Assembly (NCBI RefSeq): GCF_002310495.1
Contig: NZ_CP023344.1
Location: forward strand, 2,993,501 to 3,057,500
Direction of reading: 5' to 3'
Length of the DNA stretch: 64,000 bases
Source of the DNA: Nibricoccus aquaticus
Lineage (GTDB): Bacteria; Verrucomicrobiota; Verrucomicrobiia; Opitutales; Opitutaceae
The notes beneath the pieces are model-generated. The model made no database searches. It was not told where the DNA came from and saw nothing but the letters and a program-made list of their open reading frames with translations. Every line of letters starts with the position of its first letter. Within the stretch, counting starts at the first letter, position 1. This document shows positions 24,101 to 30,217 of this stretch, piece after piece. The position numbers and the translations under genes are program-made.

Positions 24101-25308
24101 TGCTCGATGACGAGGAGCGTGAAGTTTGTGCGTCGCGCGAGCTGGCGGAGATCTATGCATCGCTGGCGGCGCGTCAGCGCGAGGTGAGCGTGAATGTGGC
24201 GAAGGAAGATCCGGAGGCGTGGCGTCGTGCGCGGGCCAAATGGGAGAAGGCGGAACAGACGGCGTGGACTTTTGGTGACATCCCGGTGCGCGTGCAGATC
24301 AGCGATCTGGCGGGCGTGCCGGTGTGGGCGTTTCCTGCACTGAAGCGCGAAGGGCCGGGCGTAGCGCTGAGACTTTTTAAGACGGAGGAAGAAGCGGCGA
24401 AGGTGACGCGGGACGGTTTTGAGCGGCTCATCGAGTTGCAGCTGCGCTACGAGCTGGCGTGGGTGGAGAAGGATTTGAAGGCAATGCGCGAGCTGGGGAC
24501 GTTGCTCACGATGGTGGGGACGGCTGATGCGTTGCAGAAGGATGCGATGGACTCGATCCGGCGGTGGTTGTGTGCGCGGCCGGTGGGGGCGCTGACGGCG
24601 GCGGCGTTTGGAAAAGCGGTCGATGCGGCGAAGGATGCGACGCGGGGACTGGTGCCGAAGTTTATCGATTTGATGCGGGAGATTTTGACGGCGCGACATG
24701 CGGCGCTGGTGCATCCGACGCCGTACGGCGGACTCGGGCCGGAGGTGCGGGCGCTGGTGCCGGCGGAGTTTTTGCGGGTGACGCCGTATGAGCGGCTGGC
24801 GCATCTGACGCGGTATTTGAAAGCGGCGAAGTTGCGCGCGGATCGGTGGCAGCAGAATCGGGCGAAGGATGCCGAGCGCGTGAAGCAACTGGCGCCGTAT
24901 GTGGCGGCGGTGGGGAAGTTTTGTGATGTGAATGCGAAATCGACGTTCTCGCGCGGTGGGGGCACCGCGCCTCCATCGGAGGCGGTGGAGGCGTTTCGGT
25001 GGTTGGTGGAGGAGTTTCGCGTGAGTCTTTTCGCGCAGGAGCTGGGGACGGCGGAGCCGGTTTCGCCGGTGAAGCTGGATCGGGCGCTGGCGGAGTTGAA
25101 GAGCGGGCGGAGTGTCGTGGCGGCTTCGGGGGCGGGCGCGGGTGGAGGGAAAGTCGTGCGCGACGAGGGCGTCGCGCCTCCACTGGCAAGCGGAGGCGCG
25201 AAGGCGGCTCCGGCTCAGCCGGTGGCAGCGCCGTTGCAGGTGGCGCCGGTGAAGCGGGCTACGCCGCTGAAGAATTTGGGCGGGCTGGACTCGTTGTTTA
25301 AGCGGTGA
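21160..25308 (+). CDS. hrpA: ATP-dependent RNA helicase HrpA
   Basis: This 1382-residue DEAH-box helicase matches the long bacterial HrpA. The GTG at 21160 is the only start upstream of the conserved region. Walker A is 'GETGSGKTTQ' (residues 42-51), the DEAH box 'DEAHERS' (139-145), motif III 'TSATID', motif VI 'QRKGRSGRVAEG'. OB/HA2 regions follow, with the HrpA-specific C-terminal domain of about 600 residues ('YGRIAPVEATEIFIREALV', 'LPLKQTALPISYSYKPGQTDDGVTI'). HrpA unwinds structured RNA and, in Escherichia coli, helps mRNA processing and collided-ribosome rescue. The C-terminal 120 residues are low in conservation and include two in-frame hairpin repeats (24952-24981 and 25158-25200). 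Confidence 0.95.
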   Translation: MPDDQSQSFSFRIDFPPELPISARAEEIVATIQAHQVVILAGETGSGKTTQIPKMCLAAGRGVKGKIACTQPRRMAALSISKRVADELGVDWGREVGCKIRFNDQTSNATVIKFLTDGMLLAEVQGDPMLRGYDTVILDEAHERSLNIDFLLGHLRQLRFKRPELKIIITSATIDTEAFSKAFDDAPIIQVSGRMFPVETIYAPLDEFGSDAAEGDERESRSEALHYVDGAVEAVERIVRESDKGDVLVFMPSERDIRETCEMLEGRRLRNCELVPLFGRLSNAEQQRVFSGGQRRKIVVATNIAETSLTIPGIRFVVDTGLSRMSRYSPQSRTRRLPIEEISQSSADQRKGRSGRVAEGVCIRLYSEKNFLERPRFTQPEIQRANLADVILRMKAFGLGDIERFPFINMPAAKSIRAGYALLEELGAIEEGEGDNRALTPIGRELARLPVDPTVGRMILQARTEKCVREVLVIASGLSIQDPRERPLDAREKADAAHRRFTHPDSDFLALLNIWEAFHDEFERLSQAKLRKFCRDHFLSYTRLREWRDIHGQLLDVLEGRDDFRMTSAFHGMQAHEITPEKEAFGTPAFRAIHRSILAGLLGNIATRDDENGGYKATHDRKVALFPGSVLFAKEEPKKFSTKGGGEQRAPKKDNKSPRWIMAAEIMETSRLYARTGARLDPLWALDLGAHVARVSHSEPFWNEEGGRVLVKQKTRLYGLEIESRSVSYGRIAPVEATEIFIREALVNDTVTWPLDFLGHNREVRQDVESLLTRARDSSYMNLDEGVYRFYAATLMPEAKATEPRPISCVAELVDLVRERKGAEPRFLMMEPDDLRDPEQVAVDAEAFPESLPLKQTALPISYSYKPGQTDDGVTIDVHVREAETLTQRDLDWAVPGHLEAKVEHYLRATPKELRKEFMPLAETAKSLTKQLISRDKLTARRETLVEALAAQIGERFQLRVDPAIWADKAPPDHLRVRVRVLDDEEREVCASRELAEIYASLAARQREVSVNVAKEDPEAWRRARAKWEKAEQTAWTFGDIPVRVQISDLAGVPVWAFPALKREGPGVALRLFKTEEEAAKVTRDGFERLIELQLRYELAWVEKDLKAMRELGTLLTMVGTADALQKDAMDSIRRWLCARPVGALTAAAFGKAVDAAKDATRGLVPKFIDLMREILTARHAALVHPTPYGGLGPEVRALVPAEFLRVTPYERLAHLTRYLKAAKLRADRWQQNRAKDAERVKQLAPYVAAVGKFCDVNAKSTFSRGGGTAPPSEAVEAFRWLVEEFRVSLFAQELGTAEPVSPVKLDRALAELKSGRSVVAASGAGAGGGKVVRDEGVAPPLASGGAKAAPAQPVAAPLQVAPVKRATPLKNLGGLDSLFKR
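24952..24981. repeat. REP-C hairpin copy 1 inside hrpA
   Basis: CGCGGTG-gggg-CACCGCG is followed by CCTCCATCGGAGG. The GCGCCTCCATCGGAG core is shared with the copy at 52385-52428. It is translated in frame as 'RGGGTAPPSEA'. Confidence 0.5.
25158..25200. repeat. REP-C hairpin copy 2 inside hrpA
   Basis: GCGCGACG-aggg-CGTCGCGC is followed by CTCCA and a GGAGGCGCG arm. The first 20 or so bases match the intergenic copy at 52385 almost exactly. It encodes 'VRDEGVAPPLASGGAKA' in a poorly conserved HrpA tail. Confidence 0.55.
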
Positions 25309-25332
25309 AGAGGCGAGCGAGAGATGGCGAGG

Positions 25333-25374
25333 GGCGGAGTCGAACCGGCGGGGTTACGGCGAACCCGCCCTACC
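25333..25374. repeat. REP-A copy 1 (42 bp) downstream of hrpA
   Basis: It is identical over 42 bp to 26564-26605. It contains an imperfect hairpin GGCGGGGTT / AACCCGCC. It begins 24 bp after the hrpA stop and may act as a 3' processing or termination hairpin. Confidence 0.75.
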
Positions 25375-25494
25375 CCGTAGTGAGTTAAGGCCGGTCTTTT
25401 GCGAGTGCCGGGGGCGCGTTCGTAAAACTGGCGGGGTGGGTTGCGCGGAGGGTTTTTGTGAAGACGGTCGGCGTGCTTTCTTACCCTAAAACCC

Positions 25495-25938
25495 ATGAAT
25501 ACTCCGATCGCAGTTTTACTGAGCCGGAAGAGTTCCGGCGTGTTTTCCGTGGCGGTGACGGCCTCTGTGGCCGATGCCGTGCGCGTGATGAATCTGCACA
25601 AGGTAGGTTCGGTTGTTGTGATGCAGAGTGGACGGCTGGCGGGAATTTTCACCGAGCGCGATGTGTTGACGCGGGTGGTGGCTTCGGGGCGCGCGCCGGA
25701 GTTCACGAGTATGGTGAATGTGATGACGCGCGATCCGCTGACGGTGACGCCGCAGACGTCGGTCGAGGTGGTGATGCGGTTGTTCACCGATCATCGGTGC
25801 CGTCATCTGCCGGTGGTCGATGACGAGGATGGCGGGCTGAAGGGGATTATTTCGATCGGTGACGTGACACGCTGGATGGTGGACGAGAACCGGGCTGAGG
25901 CTGAACACCTCAAGCAGTATATTGCCGGAGGTTTCTGA
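25495..25938 (+). CDS. Paired CBS-domain protein
   Basis: The 147-residue product consists almost only of two CBS repeats: 'VADAVRVMNLHKVGSVVVMQSGRLAGIFTERDVLTRVV' and 'VTPQTSVEVVMRLFTDHRCRHLPVVDDEDGGLKGIISIGDVTRWMV'. CBS pairs bind adenine nucleotides and act as energy or ligand sensors. The protein is cytoplasmic, with no fused catalytic domain. It is followed by a strong terminator and preceded by a REP-like repeat, so it is probably monocistronic. The partner it regulates is unknown. Confidence 0.92.
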   Translation: MNTPIAVLLSRKSSGVFSVAVTASVADAVRVMNLHKVGSVVVMQSGRLAGIFTERDVLTRVVASGRAPEFTSMVNVMTRDPLTVTPQTSVEVVMRLFTDHRCRHLPVVDDEDGGLKGIISIGDVTRWMVDENRAEAEHLKQYIAGGF

Positions 25939-25988
25939 GCGGGCGTTTTCCGGCGGAGTGATTCCCCGGGAGAGGCTCGTCGGAGTTG

Positions 25989-26036
25989 GGGCCGTGGGAC
26001 GCGCTACAGGCGCGGGCCACGGCCCTTTCTGTTTTT
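25989..26036 (+). terminator. Rho-independent terminator after the CBS gene
   Basis: GGGCCGTGG (25989-25997) pairs with CCACGGCCC (26017-26025) around a 19-nt loop that itself can pair. It is followed by TTTCTGTTTTT. It lies 50 bp past the CBS-protein stop. Confidence 0.8.
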
Positions 26037-26103
26037 GGCGATTTCTTAACGATTAAAAACTGGCGCGGATGTCGTGGATGACCCGGAGTTTGCGGCAACC
26101 CGC

Positions 26104-26520
26104 ATGAACGTAGAAACCGCCGTCACTCATCTGAAAAACTGCCGCGAGCGCATGGATGCGCTTTATCACAAGCCGGTGTTCGATGAGTGGGTGTTGATCT
26201 CGCTGGTGGAGGGCAAAGCGGCGGTGCTGGCGTATGTCGGGCCGCGCGCGGAGTCGTTTGCGCAGAAGATCCATGCGGACTCGGGGCCGATGTATGCGGC
26301 GATGCAGGGGAAGAAATACAGCGTAGGGGATTTTGAATTTGTGCAGGAGGCGCGGGGGTCGCGTTTCGATGCGTGCATCAAGGCGGGCGAGAGCGTCTAT
26401 CTGCTGGCGAACAACACGTTTGGCTCGATGGCGGAGTTGCGGGCGGATGCGCGGTGGCGCGAGGCGCAGAAGCCGTTTGTGGGGCTGACGGAGAAGTTTC
26501 GGGCGGATCCGGTGGTGTGA
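26104..26520 (+). CDS. Conserved hypothetical cytoplasmic protein, possible profilin/roadblock-like fold
   Basis: The ATG at 26104 (138 residues) is preferred to a GTG 30 bp upstream. The pattern is helix ('VETAVTHLKNCRERMDALY'), then strands 'FDEWVLISLVEGKAAVLAYVG', helix 'AESFAQKIHADSGPMYAAM', strands 'VGDFEFVQEARGSRFDACIKAGESVYLLANN', and a final helix. This alpha/beta order is compatible with roadblock/LC7 or profilin-like folds, but that is only a guess from pattern. There is no signal peptide or catalytic motif. It stands alone between a terminator and a REP-A repeat. Confidence 0.6.
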   Translation: MNVETAVTHLKNCRERMDALYHKPVFDEWVLISLVEGKAAVLAYVGPRAESFAQKIHADSGPMYAAMQGKKYSVGDFEFVQEARGSRFDACIKAGESVYLLANNTFGSMAELRADARWREAQKPFVGLTEKFRADPVV

Positions 26521-26563
26521 TCGTTGCGGGATGACGCGTGGGGTTTGAAACGATTGAGTGGGA

Positions 26564-26605
26564 GGCGGAGTCGAACCGGCGGGGTTACGGCGAACCCGCC
26601 CTACC
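26564..26605. repeat. REP-A copy 2 (42 bp)
   Basis: An exact 42-bp copy of 25333-25374 in the same orientation, again downstream of a plus-strand gene end (44 bp) and here just before the 3' end of a convergent gene. Confidence 0.75.
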
Positions 26606-26616
26606 TCGGAGGTATT

Positions 26617-27645
26617 CTACGCGGTGAGGCCGGTGTGGAGAAACCAGGCGTAGACGCCGATCAGGGCGGCGCCGGCCCAGCGGGGGAGGCGGCCGAAGGC
26701 GCTGACGAAGAAGAAGTGCACGGCGGTGACTCCCAGGAGGAGCATCATGCTGAGCTCGAAAAAGGCGGGGACGGGCAGGGGTTTGATGAGTGCGAAGAGG
26801 CCGAGGCAGAGGGGAATGCAGATGTGGCCGTCGCCGATCTGCGAGGTGTACACGACGTCGGCGCGGCGTTTGTAGCCGTACCAGAGGGCGAGCAGCGCGT
26901 TGGGGAGGACCATGAGCCAGCCGCTGAGCCAGCCGAGGTTTTCGGCGCTGATGAATCCAGTTTTCTGTGACGCGAGCCAGGTGACGAGCCAGTCGAGGCT
27001 GACGTAGAGCAGGGCGGCGCCGGCGAGGAGGATGAGGAGGTCGAGGTAGAAGAGCGGGCCGAAGGAGGTGCGCTGGCGGACGTTGTGTTTGAGGACGTCG
27101 AAGACCTGGAAGCACTGCCAGAAGATGAAGAGGCCGGTGAGGACGAGGCCGTCGTTGAAATCGAGCATGCCGTCGCGGCCGAGGGCCCAGACGGCGCCGG
27201 TGAAGAAGGCGACGGCGGCCATGGTGAGCAGGAGCGAGAGGCGGCCGATGCGGCGCTCGGTGTCGGCCTTGTTGTTTTTGGCGGGTTTGGCGGCGGAGCG
27301 TTTGCCGGAGGATTTTCCGGCGGCGGGCGCGAGGACTTGAAGTCCCCAGAAGAGGGCGGGGAGGCCGAGGACGAAGGTGAGATTGGTGACGTTGTTGACG
27401 AGGCAGTTGGTCATCACCTCGCCGGGGGCGCCGGTGCCGCGGGCGACGATGAAAACGAAGATGAGGTTGCCGAGGCCCGAGCAGTAAGGTGTGACGAGTG
27501 TGCCGAGGGCGGTGCCTTCGAGGCCGTGATTGGCCATGGCTTCGAGCCGCCAGATCATCAGCAGCGAAGCGGCTAGGAAGAGAGCGAGATACGTCGCCGG
27601 GTGGGTGAGGCCGAGCGAGGCGATGAAGTCGGTGACGACGTTCAT
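26617..27645 (-). CDS. Divergent CaCA-type (sodium/calcium exchanger-like) membrane protein
   Basis: The protein has 342 residues and about ten hydrophobic segments in two halves. The halves hold related acidic/small-residue motifs: 'NHGLEGTALGTLVTPYCSGLGNLIFVFIVARG' in the first and 'GFISAENLGWLSGWLMVLPNALLALWYGYKRR ... SQIGDGHICIPLCLGLFALI' in the second. These positions resemble the alpha-repeats of Ca2+:cation antiporters. The halves are separated by a basic loop 'GKSSGKRSAAKPAKNNKADTERR', as in the family. Ion and direction are unknown. Its start overlaps the stop of the ABC ATPase gene by 4 bp, implying translational coupling. Confidence 0.6.
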   Translation of the reverse strand: MNVVTDFIASLGLTHPATYLALFLAASLLMIWRLEAMANHGLEGTALGTLVTPYCSGLGNLIFVFIVARGTGAPGEVMTNCLVNNVTNLTFVLGLPALFWGLQVLAPAAGKSSGKRSAAKPAKNNKADTERRIGRLSLLLTMAAVAFFTGAVWALGRDGMLDFNDGLVLTGLFIFWQCFQVFDVLKHNVRQRTSFGPLFYLDLLILLAGAALLYVSLDWLVTWLASQKTGFISAENLGWLSGWLMVLPNALLALWYGYKRRADVVYTSQIGDGHICIPLCLGLFALIKPLPVPAFFELSMMLLLGVTAVHFFFVSAFGRLPRWAGAALIGVYAWFLHTGLTA

Positions 27646-28472
27646 ATTTTCGGAGCGTGGCGGGCGGCCTGTGAGAACAGCAGGCGCCAGATGCCGTGGT
27701 CTTTGGCGATTTTCACGGGTTCGCCGAAAGCGGTGGAGAGGTTTTCGTTGGTGAGGGTCGAGGTGATCGGGCCGTCATCGACGACGCGGCCTGCGCGGAG
27801 GATGAGCGCGTGGGTGAAGGCAGGCGTGATTTCTTCGACGTGGTGGGTGACAAGGACGAAGGTGGGGGCGTTTTTTTGCTGCGCGAGGCGTTCCATGAAG
27901 CCGAGGAAGTGTTCGCGGGCGACGGGGTCGAGGCCGGCGCAGGGCTCGTCGAGGATGAGGAGGCGGGGTTTGGCCATGAGGGCGCGGGCGATGAGGATGC
28001 GCTGGCGTTCGCCTTGGGAGAGGAAGATCCATTCGCGGTCGGCGAGGTGGGAGGCGCCGGCGGTTTCGAGGAGTTTGCGGGCGGCTTTTTCGTCGGCCTT
28101 GGTGGTGGGAGCCCAGAGATCGAGCTGGGCGTATTTGCCGCTGATGACGGTTTCGAGCGCGGGCTCGGCGGGCGGAATCGACGGGTGAAATGCGGAGGTA
28201 ACGATGCCGATGTGGAAGCGGAGGTCGCGCCAGTCGGCTTCGCCGTAGCGGGCACCGAGGAGTTCGATGTCGCCGGAGGTGGCGGAGAGGTAGCCGGTGA
28301 GGGTTTTGAGGAGGGAGGTTTTGCCGCAGCCGTTGGCGCCGAGGATGACCCAGTGCTGGCCCTTTTCGACGCGCCAGGAGATGTCGTGCAGCAGAGTGGC
28401 GTTGCCGCGCTGGACGCGGAGGCCAGTGACGGAAAGGAGCGGTTGGGAGCGGCGGGCGGAGGCGGGCGGCAT
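27642..28472 (-). CDS. ABC transporter ATP-binding protein
   Basis: The ATG at 28472 (276 residues) is preferred over an upstream TTG. Walker A is 'LGANGCGKTSLLKTL', the ABC signature 'FLSQGERQRILIARAL', Walker B 'LLILDEPCAGLD', and the switch 'LVTHHVEEI'. The style resembles single ATPases such as those for metal or molybdate uptake. No ABC permease or binding protein lies nearby; instead it overlaps a CaCA-like exchanger gene by 4 bp. It may energise an unlinked permease or have a non-transport role. Confidence 0.88.
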   Translation of the reverse strand: MPPASARRSQPLLSVTGLRVQRGNATLLHDISWRVEKGQHWVILGANGCGKTSLLKTLTGYLSATSGDIELLGARYGEADWRDLRFHIGIVTSAFHPSIPPAEPALETVISGKYAQLDLWAPTTKADEKAARKLLETAGASHLADREWIFLSQGERQRILIARALMAKPRLLILDEPCAGLDPVAREHFLGFMERLAQQKNAPTFVLVTHHVEEITPAFTHALILRAGRVVDDGPITSTLTNENLSTAFGEPVKIAKDHGIWRLLFSQAARHAPKI

Positions 28473-28549
28473 TTTTAGGAAGGGTTTAACGCTCTCGGGC
28501 GTGGTTGCTCTGGTCAACTGCGCGGACGGCGGGCAAAAAAATCCACCCC

Positions 28550-29722
28550 ATGCGATTGTTCTTCGCGCTTTGCCTGAGCTGGCTGTCGTTCGCGACGGCG
28601 GGGCTGGCGCGTGAATTCACGGTGATGGTGTACAACGTGGAGAATCTGGCGGGGGCGGATGGGCGGACGCTGTCGGACGATTACCGGCCGCAGCTTTATT
28701 CGCGGACGCATCTGCTGACGAAGCTGAACAATATCGCGAAGATCTGTGCGATGTTCGAGGAAGGGCGCGGGCCGGACATCATTCTGTTTCAGGAGATCGA
28801 GCGGGACATCAACTCGGACCAGTACACGTTCGATCACCAAGGGATGCTGCGGGCGTATGAGAACATGCACATCGAGGAGATGCTGGGGCAGCACTATAAC
28901 CGGGAGATCGCGCGGATGCCGGTGGAGGCGCTGTTGTTGAAGATGCTTTCGGATCGCGGGATGAAGGACTACCGGGTGGCGGCGGCGGACGATGCGATGG
29001 TGCCCGGGCCGCGGCGCGGGGTGGCGCACATCAATGTGGTTTTCTCGCGCTTCGTGATCGGCTCGGTGCAGACTTATCTGATGGAAGACGCGCCGGCGAT
29101 CCTGGAGGTGCAGGTGGAGGTGGAGGGCAAGCCGCTGTATTTGTTTAACAATCACTGGAAGTTTGGCGTGGACAACCAGCAGGCCGAGCGCAGCCGGATC
29201 ACGGCGGCGGAGCTGGTACGGGAGCGGGTGGATGAGATTTTTTCGATCAACCCGGCGGCGGACATCATCATCGGGGGGGATCTGAATTGTTTCCATGACC
29301 AGAAGCTCCGCTACGGCTGGCGGAAGACGGCGGTGAACGATGTGCTCAAGGCGGTGGCGGATGAGCGGCTGCTGCGGGGGCCGCACGGAGATTTGTACAA
29401 TCTTTGGTACGAACTGCCGGTGAGCCAGCGGGGGAGCGGGCTGGTGGATGACAAGTGGACGACGTTCATGCAGATGATCGTCTCGCGGGGGCTGTATGAC
29501 TACAGCGGGGTGCAGTACATCGATGACTCGTTCGAGGTGGCGGCGTACGCGGGCGTGAATGTGAACGCGGAGGGGAAGCCTTACCGCTGGTCGTTTCGCG
29601 GGTCGGGCCAGGGGTTCTCGAAAAACTTCCCGCTCGTGGCGCGGTTCCGGACGGTGAAGACGAACCGGACGCAGCAATTCATCGAGCTGAAGCTCAAGGA
29701 AACGGACGCGGCGAAAAAGTGA
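28550..29722 (+). CDS. Secreted endonuclease/exonuclease/phosphatase-family protein
   Basis: The ATG at 28550 (390 residues) begins a signal peptide 'MRLFFALCLSWLSFATAGLA'. The EEP fold is shown by 'FTVMVYNVENLAG' (Asn), 'DIILFQEIERD' (metal-binding Glu), 'PLYLFNNHWKFG' (catalytic His region) and 'ADIIIGGDLNCF' (GDxN). The terminal SDH motif is not clear; 'VQYIDDSF' may replace it. Such enzymes hydrolyse DNA, RNA, sugar phosphates or lipid phosphates. Export suggests periplasmic phosphate or nucleic-acid scavenging, which would fit the phosphate genes elsewhere in the window. Confidence 0.85.
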   Translation: MRLFFALCLSWLSFATAGLAREFTVMVYNVENLAGADGRTLSDDYRPQLYSRTHLLTKLNNIAKICAMFEEGRGPDIILFQEIERDINSDQYTFDHQGMLRAYENMHIEEMLGQHYNREIARMPVEALLLKMLSDRGMKDYRVAAADDAMVPGPRRGVAHINVVFSRFVIGSVQTYLMEDAPAILEVQVEVEGKPLYLFNNHWKFGVDNQQAERSRITAAELVRERVDEIFSINPAADIIIGGDLNCFHDQKLRYGWRKTAVNDVLKAVADERLLRGPHGDLYNLWYELPVSQRGSGLVDDKWTTFMQMIVSRGLYDYSGVQYIDDSFEVAAYAGVNVNAEGKPYRWSFRGSGQGFSKNFPLVARFRTVKTNRTQQFIELKLKETDAAKK

Positions 29723-29765
29723 CGGCGGGATTGCGTGACGAGTCCGGATGCCGGATACGTGGCGG

Positions 29766-30134
29766 ATGATCACGGTTTACACGTATGCGGGGTGCGACAG
29801 CTGTCGAAAAGCGGTGAAGTGGCTGAAGGCGGAAGGGGTGGCGTTTGAGGAGAAGCCGATCCGGGAGACGCCGCCGACGGTGGGGGAGTTGCGGGCGATG
29901 TTAAAGCAACTGGGCGGGAGCGGGGAGTTGCGGCGGTTGTTCAATACGGCGGGGCAGGATTATCGCGCGCTGGGGTTGAAGGACACGCTGCCGGCGATGA
30001 GCGAAGCGGAGGCGCTGGGGTTGCTGGCGAAGAATGGGAATCTGGTGAAGCGGCCGTTTTTGCTGGGGAAGAGCGTGGGGTTGGTCGGGTTTGATGCGGG
30101 GGTGTGGGCGGGGAAAATTAAGAATGAAGAATGA
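29766..30134 (+). CDS. ArsC/Spx-like thioredoxin-fold protein
   Basis: The ATG at 29766 gives 122 residues, the usual length. The N-terminus 'MITVYTYAGCDSCRKAVKWLKAEGV' has the ArsC-family CxxC (CDSC) redox motif. 'GLKDTLPAMSEAEALGLLAKNGNLVKRPFLLG' matches the conserved K-RP segment of the YffB/Spx group. It may be a glutathione- or thioredoxin-linked reductase, or Spx-like. The last residues 'KNEE' and the stop are encoded by a tandem heptamer repeat (30120-30147), so the native C-terminus was probably altered. Confidence 0.88.
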   Translation: MITVYTYAGCDSCRKAVKWLKAEGVAFEEKPIRETPPTVGELRAMLKQLGGSGELRRLFNTAGQDYRALGLKDTLPAMSEAEALGLLAKNGNLVKRPFLLGKSVGLVGFDAGVWAGKIKNEE

Positions 30135-30147
30135 GGAATTATGAATG
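30120..30147. repeat. Heptamer tandem repeat (four units) at the ArsC-like 3' end
   Basis: Units are AAGAATG, AAGAATG, AGGAATT, ATGAATG. They begin inside the last codons of the ArsC-like gene and run into the spacer, directly followed by REP-B copy 1. Confidence 0.75.
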
Positions 30148-30151
30148 AGGC

Positions 30152-30176
30152 GGACGACACGGAGGTCGTCCCTCCA
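30152..30176. repeat. REP-B copy 1
   Basis: GGACGAC-acggag-GTCGTCC hairpin plus CTCCA. Copies occur at 33717, 58732 and 62523. Confidence 0.75.
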
Positions 30177-30217
30177 GGGGAGGCGTCGTGCGAGCCCTGC
30201 GGCGGACGCAAGCGACG

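Noticed and set aside
22675-24888. Minus-strand open frame (737 codons) inside hrpA
   Set aside because: Extremely Arg/His/Pro/Leu-rich translation, as expected from the reverse frame of GC-rich DNA; HrpA motifs on the plus strand decide.
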